A DNA stretch of 64,000 nucleotides from Ashinkailepas kermadecensis. Its lineage: Eukaryota; Arthropoda; Thecostraca; Neolepadidae. The notes below the pieces were generated by a model, which saw nothing but the letters and a program-made list of their open reading frames with translations, searched no databases and was not told the origin of the DNA. The position numbers were made by a program, and so were the translations under genes. Below, piece by piece: positions 37,370 to 49,499 of the stretch; position 1 is the first letter of the stretch, and each line of letters opens with the position of its first letter. The stretch is from positions 46,001 through 110,000 of the forward strand of contig JAOTOM010004363.1 in NCBI GenBank assembly GCA_034440615.1. The letters are read 5' to 3'.

Positions 37370-37505
37370 TTTGACGCATGCTTTGACCGCGGCGGGCCGC
37401 GGCGGTGTTCAAGTGCGTCCCGCTGCTGATGACGTTCGGTGGTAGGCGGAGCCTATTTTGACCGCAGAGCCGCAGCGACCGCAGGCTCCGTGAACAGGGC
37501 CCGGG
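37370..37505. repeat. GC-rich dispersed repeat, copy 2 (inverted)
   Basis: Read in reverse it gives GGGCCCTGTTCACGGAGCCT, then GCGGTCGCTGCGGCTCTGCGGTCAAAA, matching the 33,495 copy in part. It begins just past the 3' end of the CR1-like fragment. Confidence 0.65.
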
Positions 37506-38637
37506 TCTAGTTGGTACAATTTTGGTGACACTCAAAATAACTCATCACTTTGGAAGGGTAATGATAAAATATTGCATTTATACACCTACGCCAAGACTGA
37601 ACTTTCTAGTATTATCCACGATAATTATTGTTTCGTCACATCTTCTGGGCTTTCCACCAGATATCAAGACATCGCGCAGGCACCGGTTCATCAACTTACC
37701 CCGCCATAGAGGTAAGTTGGCACTGACGATGTTGTAAGCTGATAAAATATAGGTCGAATAAAGTAGATTATCTAGATGTGGCATTAGCTTACTCCACTTG
37801 AAAGGTCCATATTCCTCCCTTAGAGAAATAGTACTGGTTTGAATCCTGGCTGACTGTAGCTCATGGTTTATGTCATTTATTGAAGACGCAAGCTTTCGTT
37901 CCGTTTCTACATATTTTCCTTCCTTCCGTGATTTCCGTCTGGCGAGAAATGCCCATAGAAATATTGAATAAGATCACCTTAAAACTTAGCAAACACCTGG
38001 ACAAAAATAGGCAATTCTGCGGTTATGTTGTTGCATTACCAGCGCACGAAACGTTGATACAGTCTAGTGTTGATACAGATTGATCAAGTTGATGCAGGCT
38101 GTATCAATTTACCCCGCAGGTTTTCTGGTGTAGGCTCCAACATGTTATGGAACATTACGGGCACGGTGCTGCGGCACACGTTCAAAGCATTTCACTGTTG
38201 CAAAGCTGAGAGAACATGGCAATGATAGCATGTCTACACATAAAAGTTAGCAAAGGGGCGACAAAGGAGAAACTAATGGAGAAGCACAGACATTTAAATT
38301 TTGCTTTCGCTCCAAATATATGTCACATCGTCACCATGCCACAGCCGCGCGTCGAAAGGACTTGCGCTTCTGTCTGACTCGATAAGAGGGTGCCAGGAGC
38401 AACATGTGTGGTAGCCATAAAAACGGTTGCATGCTTTTGGAGTAAACGCTGTTGTACCGACCATCCCGTGTATCAACCAGACCGGTCTCCCCTATATAAA
38501 CGGTTAACCCAACGGATCCTTCGACCTCAGGTTTACTTTTAGGGCATGAGTGAACTCCACAGACATAGTTTCGAGGAAATCGGTGAGGGTGGTGCGTAAA
38601 ATTGCACTTTTTCTGGTTGAGTTGGCGGGAAATAACC

Positions 38638-38639
<2 letters not shown>
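37506..38639. other. unassigned DNA
   Basis: No gene or repeat recognised. Confidence 0.4.

Positions 38640-38713
<74 letters not shown>
38640..38713. repeat. (AT)n microsatellite
   Basis: About 74 bp of uninterrupted AT. Confidence 0.98.
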
Positions 38714-38716
<3 letters not shown>

Positions 38717-39399
38717 GAGGATGGCAATGTGGGCCCTTGAGGCCAACTACTTTTACTTAGGTACGTCTAGGTCAACAAAATCGCCTACCTGTCATGAAAC
38801 TCACCGAGCTGTTGATTTTTGTTTACATAAACCAAATATGTACATTGGTCGCACAGATACGAGGGACACAACAGGTTCCCGCCCCATATTGACCCGTGTG
38901 ACAACTTCTACATCATCATCATGCTAACAACACGCTAGCAACATGCTTTGGCCAAACCTTGAATTCGCCACTGGGGTGGGGTGGGTGGGTGTGTGGCGTG
39001 ACGGTGCTTTGGAGGAGGGGAGCGGTATCGTGGTGTGGTGGTAGTTGAACGGCAGGTGAATTCACGCATGTCGGGTGTACTAAAAAAAGAAGAAGAATAC
39101 AAGAAACTATCTAGAAAAGCAGCCACGAAAGCACCCAGCTCGCCCGGAAGACGACAGCTCTTGTTGTCGTGGTGAAAACGCGCTGCCGTGGCAGATTGCT
39201 TCAATTTCAGTCATAGCTATATTACTTCCAGACTTTATGGGTTGCACTCCAATGTCGGACAAAGTTATGGCGGCGAGGGTTCAGCCAAGCATAATATCGT
39301 GAACAACTCCAATTGAATCGCTTCATGTCGTAAGGAGCTGAAGCTGAATGGCCTAGCATCGATTTGAGCTGGAATAATTTGACATCAGCGCGCCTTCGC
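38714..39399. other. unassigned DNA
   Basis: GGTGTGGTGG-type G/T runs at 38,970-39,050. No gene is recognised. Confidence 0.4.
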
Positions 39400-39830
39400 T
39401 GAGTTATGGATGGTACCGCCGGTGCGTGCGTCGCCAGGTCAGAGCGCAGGCGCCGTTGGACCAGCCGCCGGATGAGCTGGCACAGCTTCACGCACCGCAT
39501 GGCCATCCATCACCAGATCGGACCGCGGGCGCGTTGAAATTGGCGCGCAATCGAATCACTGTCGACGGGGCGGACGGGCGGGCGGCAGCGCTGACCGCGG
39601 CCGTCGCCACCGGACCAATTGGTCCCACCGGACCAATTAGTCCGGCCGCGTGCCGTGCGACCGCTACAGTTCCGCCGAACGTGGCGCGCCACAAATCTGC
39701 CATATCGGCGGCGGCGACAGGCGCCGGCAGAGTGACCCGGCGACCTTTCGATGTCACCGGTGTCACTCGCGGCTGCGCCGTCTCGGGTGGCTCGATTCTG
39801 TTGCAACTTCGCCTTCGGCTGACTTAGGTG
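39400..39830. other. CpG-rich segment, open on both strands
   Basis: Strongly GC- and CpG-rich against an AT-rich background, with overlapping open frames of 92-133 codons on both strands. The plus frame contains TGPIGPTGPISP, which looks collagen-like but arises from a short repeat (CACCGGACCAATTGGTCC..). I recognise no protein. It may be a CpG island, a decayed GC-rich exon or part of an element. Confidence 0.3.
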
Positions 39831-40146
39831 ATGTGTCGAGATAAGACGTTACGCTGGACACTGCTATGCAAGACAGCTGCGACCCGTGAAGGATAGCAGA
39901 GGCGAATTTTACAATTGATCTGATACAGAAAGTGAATTACAATTCGACAACAGCGAAAAGAAGTCTTTTCAAACATGGTATATATTAAATGTGGCACATT
40001 TATTTCAGTCAAGTCTGTGATTGCACGTTATGTGATGTCAGTTTTGTCCAGGCTCTGGTAGTAAAAATATCCAGCCATTACATATCCAGCCACCCTTCCT
40101 ATTTCCTCTATTTTCAGCACCTAAACTACGCATAACCAGCTTAGTA

Positions 40147-40405
40147 CATCTCAACAAGAATACACGTGCATACATTTAGATGCTTGACAGCTTCCTGTGT
40201 CGAGCAAATTCACATTGAGTTGCTTGATTAATTGATGATGGGATTTAATGTCGATGGTTCGGTGAATTCACCCTAGCATCTCAACGAGAAGAAACGTGCA
40301 TACAATTAGTTGCCTGACAGCTGCTTGTGTCGTTGATCAAATTTACATTGAGATGCTTGACTATTTGATGATGAAATTGAATGTCGATGGTTCGATGGTG
40401 AGCTG
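40147..40405. repeat. direct duplication, about 129-bp unit
   Basis: CATCTCAACNAGAANANACG..GTGCATACANTTAG..TTGATGATG..AATGTCGATGGTTCG occurs at 40,147 and 40,276, diverged. Confidence 0.85.
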
Positions 40406-40779
40406 ACAAATGAAGGAGTTGGGCACATAGGCGGCAGGACGAAGTAACATTTAATATACCACTAGTGTTTCTAACAGCTTAAAGCTGTTTTGTATTATGT
40501 TGAACTTCCCAAGTTCTGCAATGTTGCTACAAAAAAGAAAGAGCAAAGGCGAAGTCAGGTCCCATCTCATCCGGCTGGAAAACCTGCATCAAAGCAGGTT
40601 GGTACGTGTTTCACCATAGCAATGACTATTTTGTCCTTGCCTGGAGGAAAGGCAGCCTTCTGGGTGAGTGGAAAATGCCTGTGGAATCCCTGATCAATAT
40701 GCACCTAACGCGCACTTGTTTTGCGAACATTCCACGTATGCTTTGTTCACGATGCCGCTGATGTTGAACAATACGAGAT

Positions 40780-40985
40780 GTTCCACCGATAATTTTATGT
40801 ACCACTGGTGCGCAAATTGTGATTTCCCGGTCTGCTATGCTGCTATGCTGCTATGAGTCCGGTCTGCTCCACCACCGGGAACTTTGTGTACCACTGGTGC
40901 TCAAATTGTGTAGCCCCGGTCTGCTATCAGATGCTCCACCGGGAACTTTGTGTAGCACTGGTTCCCAAATTATGAAGCCTTTGTA
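40780..40985. repeat. about 75-bp tandem repeat, three copies
   Basis: CACCGGGAACTTTGTGTACC, then ACTGGTGCTCAAATTGTG..CCCGGTCTGCTA, repeated three times with divergence. The first spacer also has a GCTATGCTGCTATG micro-expansion. Confidence 0.85.
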
Positions 40986-42357
40986 TACTATTTGGTATGG
41001 TGCTATTAAAGACGTTATTTTTTGTATCACGACGATTATGAAATTCAGCTGAAGCATGGACGTATTTTGAGTATGTATGATCCTACTTGCAACATAGAGC
41101 GCATATATTTCAAGTTATATAACTTCCCATCTTCATCCCAATTTGAATCACTTGGGCACTAATTCACGAAAATATTTTTATCAACTACGTTAGTATGAAT
41201 CTACGCAATTTTGGTCTATATTCATAGATTCCAATGTGACAACGTGAACGCCTACGAACTTACGGACGGACGATGATTTAAACGGAGGCCAATGGGCCAT
41301 GTCACGCCCATCAGTTTCGAAAGAAACGAATCTATAAACTAACTGTGGGAGGTTCGCTCGCTGCCCCGGCTCCTCCCTCCTTCCCCACCAAGCTCGTCCA
41401 TACGTCTTTTCTCGACCACCTGCCTGGATAAATGTCCTTGGACTGCAAGTGTTCAAACGTGCAATGACGCCTAACGTTTTGCTTTCAGACACTGCATCAC
41501 CAGAATTAGCTTGAATGAGGTATCTCGGTTCACCCGGATGGGTTGTTTCAATTCGTGGCTGCACTCCATTGCCTGGCGCCACGTCTCGCATATGATAGCT
41601 GAGTCAAACGAATTACTTTAACACCAGCGTTTACCGAATATCTCCATTCGGATACGTTCAAAACGGCCACACCACGGGTCTAAGGTTTCGCCGGATTGTA
41701 AACTGCGCTCCCACGCGTACAGGTAAAGCAGCGATCAGCCTTCTCCGGCGATTTCAGTCGACAGGGTTTATACGTAGTTGTGATGGCATACGCCTCCGCG
41801 CCGTAGGCAGGCCCGGGGCGGGACCAATATCCACACCGTCTGCATGGCAACGACCGACTGTTGTGGCGAAATGTGATGAAAACCCAGCTATTTAATTGGC
41901 AGACTCAAAGCTGGCTTTCATATTTATGAAATCGCCAGAGCATAATGAATGTCGTCTGTGCAATGCCCGGTGTAGGCTTCCACGTCACATAGCACAGGAA
42001 TTGGTATATCAACCAAAATTACGATTGTTGCGAACAAACGAAATCGCGATTCGTTGGTCCGTAACTTTCGATGAATCTACATGTAGGTTCGCACTTTCGT
42101 ACATTCGCAAATGATCTTGTGAATCGCGCTAATGACCTTCTGCAACATATATCATGAAACACAAATAGTCTAAGAGCGAGATCAGCAGCCGCATAAGGGA
42201 TAATACTTCTTCGCCCAACATAATCGGCATCGTTAGCTATGATACAATGCGAAGGATTTGGCAAGGTATTTTTGTCATGGGTACAGCCCCGATGGTGACT
42301 CACCAATTATTGGTGAGGGTAAAGGGTGAACAGGTAGAAGGACGGTTGTTTCTGAGA
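40986..42357. other. unassigned DNA
   Basis: A 133-codon minus-strand open frame (41,190-41,591) has no motif I recognise. Nothing else is seen. Confidence 0.35.
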
Positions 42358-42363
42358 TGGGCT

Positions 42364-42590
42364 GGCCGGGCCCATGTCCAGACCGGACCAGTGTCTCCTG
42401 CCGGTCTGGCCGGGCCCATGTCCAGACCGGACCAGTGTCTCCTGCCGGTCTGGCCGGGCCCATGTCCAGACCGGACCAGTGTCTCCTGCCGGTCTGGCCG
42501 GGCCCATGTCCAGACCGGACCAGTGTCTCCTGCCGGGCTGGCCGGGCCCATGTCCAGACCGGACCAGTGTCCCCTGCCGGTCTCGCCGCC
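42364..42590. repeat. 44-bp minisatellite, about five copies
   Basis: Unit GGCCGGGCCCATGTCCAGAC, then CGGACCAGTGTCTCCTGCCGGTCT, nearly identical in each copy. The unit length is not a multiple of three and it lacks stops, so long repetitive open frames appear on both strands. Confidence 0.97.
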
Positions 42591-43799
42591 CCAGTGTCCG
42601 TGCAGAACCCGTGCCGCGTGCTGCAGGTGGCCCAACACCCGCATTGGTTTGACATGGGGTTGGGCAATGCTCGGCGAAGAACGTTTATGGCACATATTGC
42701 TTCGTGACTCGGCTCACGTGACTACCATCGAGTCGTGGGTGGTATGTACCGCGCGAATGCTCGCAGTGTCGGCCGCCAGTCTGGCACAGTTTCACGGCAC
42801 AGATGGTGGCTTGCCATTTTTATAACTTTTTATTCGAAGCCCATATATTTGACGTGAAATAATATTGATAACCAGTTAACAGTGGCCTAAAGTTGCACTA
42901 AATTGGGGTCGCGACCCATGCTGGATTGGGAGGTGGCTTCACAGATGATCTGTGGCGTCGGCGGTTAGGGCTACATCAGAACATATCCCATTGAGAACTG
43001 TGTACTTATGTTTATCCTTCACTCCAGTGTCATTCCACATTTCAGATAGGTGCCATGATTTAAGCACCTAGAGCTTTTGCACCACTCTGAGAAAATGTCC
43101 AATAAAACGGTAAGATTGATTACAATAAACGTTATGATGAGTTTCAGTGCATTTGTGTTGATATGTGACCTAAGCTTGTTCTGTCTTCACATGTATTGTG
43201 CATTGTATGTATATGAAATGTATGTTTCATTTAAATACTTCACTTTCGATGATTAAGGGCGTGAAAGTGGTAATTCGTCCTCATAATGAGGTCAGACTAT
43301 TACGAGATTCATGATAAATTGTCTCTGGTTACATTTAATTATATCTGAGTAAAAACAATAACACACATTAGACGCGTTGGTCATGCCTCGTCGATACCTA
43401 TCCGATAGTAGCTGTACCTTCTATGTAGGTCTCATAGTTCCTGATATTATGTGGAAGTCATCTCCTCCGGCCCGACGATGGTGGAACCAGAGGCCAGAGG
43501 CGAATGAAAGTTTCCAACCAGCCCCTTCAAGTGAATCAAACTATGTGTCAATCTTATTGCATCGCTCTTCACGATATTTCCTCAACAAGAGCGTGCCAAG
43601 CCTCGTCACTTCCGATTATTCTTCACCATTGGCTTTTCGTGGTAACCATGAGTCAGTCAGTGTTCTGTATTTGGCTGTTATTGGCCGATCGCCCAGCCGG
43701 GGAGCGGATCGATACGCAGCTGGGCTATCTCCTTCGTCTAGACTGTTCGGATCACGCGATGGCTGTGGAAGCTAGGAACGTACGGAATAACGAGATAAG
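42591..43799. other. unassigned DNA
   Basis: No gene recognised. A 132-codon plus-strand open frame at 43,377 has no identifiable motif. Confidence 0.35.
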
Positions 43800-44110
43800 G
43801 AGGGGCTATATCATAACATCCAGAGTTCATAACGTCCAGAGTTCATAACGTCCAAAGCTCACAACGTCCAAGGATCATAACGTCCAAAATGCGAAATAAA
43901 GTCCAAAATGTATAAGATAGGGTGCGTTCATAACGTCCAGAGTTCATAACGTCCAAGGATCACAACGTCCAAAACTAGCTTCAGAGGGAGCGTTCATAAC
44001 GTCCAATAACGTCCACAAATAGTTCCTCAGTTGTCCGCTAGAGGAGCCAGCGGAACCCTGGTGATGAAATCGTGCGGCTGCGTCTCCACTTGCTGTCAAC
44101 AGGTGGCAGG
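43800..44110. repeat. CATAACGTCCA repeat element, left copy
   Basis: Words of the type GTTCATAACGTCCAGA recur about every 15-20 bp to about 44,020, followed by CAAATAGTTCCTCAGTTGT, CGTGCGGCTG and TGTCAACAGGTGGCAG. The reverse complement copy is at 55,833-56,160 and matches in the same order. Confidence 0.9.
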
Positions 44111-45234
44111 AGTGTGCAGTTATTGTCGCATGGTACCTCGAAAATGTGCTGCCAAATGAAATCTGGTGGTTTCTTCAGGTGTGGATTCTGAAATATTCTC
44201 CAGTTCCTCGAGGGGACGAATACATTTCCTCAGAGGGTCGCCTTCGGTGGCAAAATTCGTTGAGCGGATGCAGGGGCTGCGCATGAGAATACTGAGGGGG
44301 TACCTTATCCTCCGAACATAGCGCCTTTGGCTGGACAATTCGATCCAAAGGGGTGGGGGAGGGTCTTTTTCGGTCGAACCAGCGCCACCTTACTCTGGGG
44401 AGCGGGGGTAAAGACTGCCGTGGGACGCTGGGGAATGTATCTGGACGTCGCTGCTTATCAGTTATCAGCTATCTGGACGGTCCCCCAATGCCGGAACACT
44501 CGACTTTGACCATGAGGGATGCGGTTCACCGACGCGCCGGGCCGGGCATCATAACAAGCGGTGGGGCACAAGTTTGAATGCATACAGTTCAGTTTAGTGA
44601 ACACACAGCAAAATGGAATGGGCGATACCTTGCATTCGAATCCAGGGATATATTATTCAGGCATAAAAGCTAGGAAATCCATTTATCGCGCATTCTTATT
44701 TTCCTCGCGTTAGTCACAATAGATAACCTCACGGCTTAGGATAAAATACACATAAATTGTTATGTGCGTTGCAAGGAACATGAAAATACAGGAGTTGCGC
44801 CCAAATAGGGAAAGCAAAACTGGAATCCTTTCGGCCGGATATGGTGAATACACGACTAGAAACTGCTTGAAATGGTTCTTGTTCACTCTGGTGGAGCATT
44901 ATTGCAAAGCGCGGATCCAGGCTGCAGGGTGGGACGCATATGGTGCAAAAGATGCCTTTTATCTGATCGTATTTGCAAGGAACAGGCGTGCATCTATGTC
45001 GACCCCTCGTCGTTATGTCGTATTTCCGCCATTTAGCGGAAAAAATGCCGATTGCATGAAATGCATCCATGCAACAACGGCTTGACGGTTATGTGAGGTA
45101 CTTTTATACTCATTTTAAGAACATGACATCCCTTATTTGTTTGTTCTGGAAACAGGGACGCGGACAGGGCAGGAGCTGCCCTGTCCGCGAAGTGCAAACA
45201 AAAATATTGCGAGGTGTCTTCAAGAAACCTGCTA
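44111..45234. other. unassigned DNA
   Basis: No gene recognised. The minus-strand frame at 44,120-44,338 (FATEGDPLRKCIRPLEELEN) looks protein-like, but I cannot assign it. Confidence 0.35.
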
Positions 45235-46260
45235 GCCCATTCAACGCCAAATCGACAAGTGAAAGGGCAAAATACATCCAATAATTAATATTTTGATGCA
45301 AATAATTGTGTGGGGTTATCTGATGCACCGAATCCAGCTGTGAAATTCCTAGAAAGAACAAATCAATGGTCAAGGAGTTACAGACTGAGGCATTTACCGC
45401 CCCGGTAGCTCAGTTGGTTAGAGCGCTGGCCTGCACTGGTCTCCCCTGTCCTGGCAACGCAGGGTCCGAGTCGCTTCACGCGCTCGCATTTAGCCCCCGG
45501 CTGGGAGGGTCAGTTGGCAGCTGGCCCGATAAGGCCGGGGACGAGGTACCGGGCGGCCGTGTCTGTGCATTGACGGCACGTTAAACTTTCAGTCTAAATT
45601 CTGCCGTTGAACTGGAGTTCATGGATCGGGTGGCGGAGCCAGGGTTCACGCCACAAGCTCTGCTTAGCAATAGAACCCTGGTTCATAAAGCCATCCCAGC
45701 AAGAATTCAGATTAAATTATATATTTGTTTTAATGTGATAGGTCAACTAACAAGGGTGTCTTTTAAAGTGATTAATTCAATAAAAAACGATCCGAATTAT
45801 GCAAACGTATGCATAGGTGAACTCACAATAATTCACTGCATCTTTTGGCTCTTTCGGAATTTTCCTTTACGGGCTATTTGAAACGTGACATCGTGACCTA
45901 AGTGCACACGACCTACTTTAACTTTCGGAACAATCGCAATGCGATCGTAAAAAAATGCAAAACTGAAGTTCGATATTTTATCTTTCGAAGCAAGGAATAA
46001 AAAAACATGGTTTTGCCCATAGAACTCTACATATGCGCTCTAAATTAGGCATGAATGCATATTTTTGCTCTTGTGTGCCATTTCCTGTTTTAAAATGTCT
46101 CTAAAACGGTAGATCAATGAAATATAAGCATGTTCACGATCATCAAGGCACGTGCTGGGATGAAAACGTTGGTAATCTGAGCCTGAATGTTGTGTTGTAG
46201 AAGTATTCGAACACGTGATATCAAAGGTTAAACAGATATGACAAAATGTCTACAAATTGT
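45235..46260. repeat. transposon A, left terminal inverted repeat
   Basis: Starts GCCCATTCAACGCCAAATCG, then GGGTTATCTGATGCACCGAATCC, GGGTGTCTTTT, TTCACTGCATCTTTTGGCTC, CGTGACATCGTGACCTA and ACATATGCGCTCTAAATTAGG. The same series appears inverted at 49,500-50,545, and also in both TIRs of transposon B. It is interrupted by a SINE-like insertion (45,395-45,735). Confidence 0.88.
45395..45735 (+). mobile_element. tRNA-derived SINE, family 2
   Basis: GCCCCGGTAGCTCAGTTGGT, then TAGAGCGCTGGCCTGC is an excellent tRNA 5' half with A box. GGGTCCGAGTCGC is a B-box relative. The rest (GGCTGGGAGGGTCAGTTGGCAGC..GACGGCACGTTAAAC) is not tRNA. It sits inside the left TIR of transposon A; the same point is uninterrupted at 51,445 in transposon B, which shows it is an insertion. 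The tRNA-like part does not close a proper acceptor stem, so this is not a functional tRNA gene. Confidence 0.72.
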
Positions 46261-46386
46261 GGTAGTAGACGATTTATAAGTCCTGCCTTGCGATGAATTA
46301 CAAGGAGAGAGAAGCATCCACAACACAGCAACCACCTTATGATCACCGAGAAACCTTTCGCTCAACCATTTATTGCATCTCGAAAG

Positions 46387-47420
46387 TTAACCCGCGCACG
46401 TCCGGGGGGGGGGGGGCGGATATCTGCCCCCCCCCTGCGGTTTTTCCTACTTTACCGCCATACTAATCGGGTTAGCAAGGCCAACCCTCGCATGGCTGCT
46501 CAGTAGTCTTTTCCGCATATCCTCAGAAATTTTTGACCCTGGGTCATCTCAAGTCAGGTCACCAGGTCAGGCGAAATGACCTAACGTCCCTCCGAGTTCT
46601 AGGTGGCATCACTCCCACAATAATTGGGCGATTGATTTGAAACTTATATCACGTCATGATCTTATCAGGGTCTATAATATGTATGTCACGGTTTTTTCGT
46701 AGCGTTGACCTGAGTTCAGGTCGTGGCCATGGCTTACCCATTATAGGCCTATGGAAAAATATACAAATGTTTCCTGGTTACATATTTGCTCTCGGAATAA
46801 CCTCCAACCGTTATGGCGTGTAGTTGGAAGCTATTCGCAATGCTATCGCTGACATTTTTGCTCAGTGGCCCCACCAAGGTCAGCTGAGGTCACCTGAAAT
46901 CACTAGCACATTTCTGCGCATTATATCGCAATGCATTGAGCTAGAAGGCTGAAATTACCATCATTGTGCTTGTATCGCCAAGACGTGTCGATTGATATAT
47001 TACATGACCTCCCTACTCTACCCCATGACCTTGACCGGAGGTCATTGTTTCGGTGACCCATCTGTTGACCTGACCTTAAATTACACAGCGTATGTCGATA
47101 GCACATTTCGACGGCTGTCGGATAGCATTTGCAGTTTGTTTCTATCTGTTACAGGTCCTGAGATATGTGCCAATATCTGAGGGTCCCACCCGATCTGGTC
47201 GAATTTGACATACGATGACCCAGCGACCTAAATATTGACCTGAGCGAGAAAATGACCGAAATACTTGCGATAGAGCTTGTCACCAGCTATCCAAAGCCGT
47301 TTTCCGTTTGTCGCTATCTAGCATAGTTCTCGAGATCTTAGGGGGGGGAGCAGACATCTGCCACCCCCCCCCCCCTGGACATGCGAAGTTGGCGCGGACC
47401 GCCGGACGTGCGAGTGTTAA
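46387..47420. mobile_element. TTAA-flanked MITE, piggyBac-like (copy 1)
   Basis: TTAA at 46,387-46,390 and 47,417-47,420 bound a 1,026-bp element. The termini are CCCGCGCACGTCCGG (left) and CCGGACGTGCGAGTG (right, inverted). Both ends have a long G-run/C-run stem around GATATCTGCC / GCAGACATCTGCC. The interior holds TGACCT/AGGTCA words and no coding capacity. The homologous position in transposon B (about 53,745) lacks it and reads CGAAAATAAAAATATACG, so an empty site with a single, mutated TTAA-like word can be seen. Confidence 0.85.
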
Positions 47421-47435
47421 AATATCTGCGAATGT

Positions 47436-48895
47436 AGTGAAATATCAGGAGGGGCACGAACATCAAGTGGCGTCGTGTTTGGGTGCCCAGTGCTCACTGC
47501 TCACTCTGGCTGACCGTGCTGCCTGTGAAGCGCGGCAATTTCTGAGGGTGTCGGACGCAGACGAGGTGAAAGCAAAGCTATTTTATGAGTCTGACCAGAT
47601 CAGCCGCATGTGTCTCGGCAAGACCGACTGTGTCACGGTGTGACAGGCTGATGGAACCAAAAGTATAGTTCCGAAAAGGCCTGTTTTTGGAAACTTGTGC
47701 GAGATATATGATCTATGCAAGGAGAACCCTGAAAACCCTCGCACCAGCTTCTTAACCTTTGCCGCCCTTCGTCCGAAGCATTGCGTCTTGGCAGGCAGCA
47801 GCGGGACGCACTCGGTGTGGGTGTGCACTTATCAGCAAAACCCGAAACTGTTCATATCCGCTCTTGGCCTTCCAGGTCACAAAGGCCGTGACCTTCTCAA
47901 TCACGCTGTATGTGGGAAGGAAAACCGTGATTGTATGATGCACAACTGTGAGGACTGCCCTGGTGAAGACGGGGTGATGAACTTTCTAAGGATTATCCTC
48001 ACGGACAAATAAGGAGAAGAGAATGAAAGTGATTCAGCCCCAGATGATGACATGGATAATGGAATTAGGTACAGACAGTGGATGAGCATGCATCAGTGCG
48101 CACTCGTAGAAATAGTGTAGACCAAAGAAGAAAGCATGAGATATTGGAACCAGCAAGCCGTTAAGCTGATCAGACACCACTTTGTGGCTAACAAACAAGG
48201 TCAGTACTTCACCTACGCAAAGGCTACTGGCAAGGAAGGCGAAGCGATTGCCCAGTGCGATTTCGCTAAAAATTATTAATTTGCGGTGCAGGATGTAGCA
48301 CAAGACTTGTACTGGAATTCGTCCCAGTGTACGGGGCACCAGTTTGTAGTGTACTGGTGTGAGGACGAGGTACTGTGCCATCAGAGCTACTGTTGTATCT
48401 CTGACGGCACAAAGCACAATACCGACATGGTGCATGCGTTCCTGCAATGGCTTATCCCAGAAATTCGGACCGCAGTACCTGATCTCCAAAGATATTTATT
48501 TCAGATACGGCAGTGCTGCACAGTATGCGAATCAGCATAACTGCATCAATATGTGTTACCGTCACACAGATTTTGGGGTACCCTGTGAGTAGCATTTTTT
48601 GTCGCATCTCATGGCAGGAGCGTTTACGACGGTATCCGGGACACAGCCAAGCGTGTCGCCGCTCAAGAGAGCCTGAAGCACCGCTTAGCAACCAGGTACT
48701 GACGAAGGAGGACATGTTTGAATATCTGTCGCACAAGCTTGTCAACGGCATCAAGTTCATAGTTGTATCAAAGCAGGAGGAAATGAACGTCACGACCCAC
48801 CTCATCGAGCGCTTCTCGAAAGCTGTCACGGCGAAGGGAACACAGCGGTACCACAAGATCGCACCAGTGACCCACAGAACAGAAATAGTTCATTA
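47436..48895 (+). pseudogene. transposon A protein, putative transposase, decayed
   Basis: It encodes, in order: FYESDQISRMCLGKTDCVTV (47,580), LTFAALRPKHCVLAGSSGTH (47,755), QDVAQDLYWNSSQCTGHQFV (48,289), CCISDGTKHNTDMVHAFLQW (48,388), SHGRSVYDGIRDTAKR (48,610) and KFIVVSKQEEMNVTTHLIERF (48,750). These are ordered blocks of an uncharacterised family whose members carry patterns such as ALRPKQCVLAGASGTHSV and SHGKGxCDGxGGTxKR. I infer a DNA transposase from the flanking TIRs; the chemistry is unproven. Disruptions: in-frame TGA at 47,641 where copy B has CGA, TAA at 48,010 and 48,278, and frameshifts after 48,480. Confidence 0.72.
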
Positions 48896-49499
48896 ACTGT
48901 CTACCGATGCGGCGCGTATGCTAATGGTAGCTGGGTGAAATGAGACGAGTTAGGGTCCGCTCTGATGCATATTTTGAATTGTTATCATCGCAGTGACAGA
49001 TCATTAGCCTGCATTGGGATTCTGACAAGGTATGGGATGATCTGCATATCTGTAGATCATCACATTGCATTATATTATAATACTGTACTGCAACACCTAA
49101 TTGTATTGCATCGCATTGTGTAATTATGCTACTTCAATTTTGTTACGCTGATGTAGACAGATCACGTTCCAATTCGATTCATTTCAAACTCAACATGTAT
49201 CAATGAATGCGTCCGCACCAAATTTGTTATCAAACAGTTCACGATGACTACACTTACTGAGTCAATGACGTTCATCTTTTCGGTTCCAGAATGTGGGGTT
49301 TGAAACACCAGAAAGTTGATTTTACAGTGTTTGGCGGAGTTATAATCCATTCAGTGTTGTCGGTGAAATATGATCGTACATTTTTGATATGCTGGCATTG
49401 GTGCAGAAATATATTGTATCAGGTGAAAATTGATGTTTCTGTTCTTCCTACAAGTGACGATCTAGGATTTCACAAATCACCCTTCGTCGCTTCTGCATT
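48896..49499. other. transposon A, 3' noncoding part
   Basis: 48,960-49,250 is repeated inverted at 51,930-52,220 (ATTGCATTATATT, GTGTAATTATGCTAC, GATGTAGACAG). It holds clusters of GCATTGCATT-type words. 49,250-49,499 is not matched in copy B. Confidence 0.65.

Noticed and set aside
39590..39660. Collagen-like GPIGPTGPIS repeat as part of a real protein
   Set aside because: It comes from a duplicated 15-bp CCACCGGACCAATTG-type word. It is too short, and both strands are open.
42247..42825. 190-codon open frame with CPDRTSVSCRSGRAHVQTG repeats
   Set aside because: It spans a stop-free 44-bp minisatellite. The parts outside the repeat have no motif.
45396..45470. tRNA gene
   Set aside because: The A-box half is excellent, but the acceptor and T arms do not close and the sequence continues as a SINE body.
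48034..48489. Long open frames antisense to the transposase remains (also 52,542-53,108)
   Set aside because: They are open in both copies only because the sense strand is conserved. The sense frames carry the recognisable family motifs.
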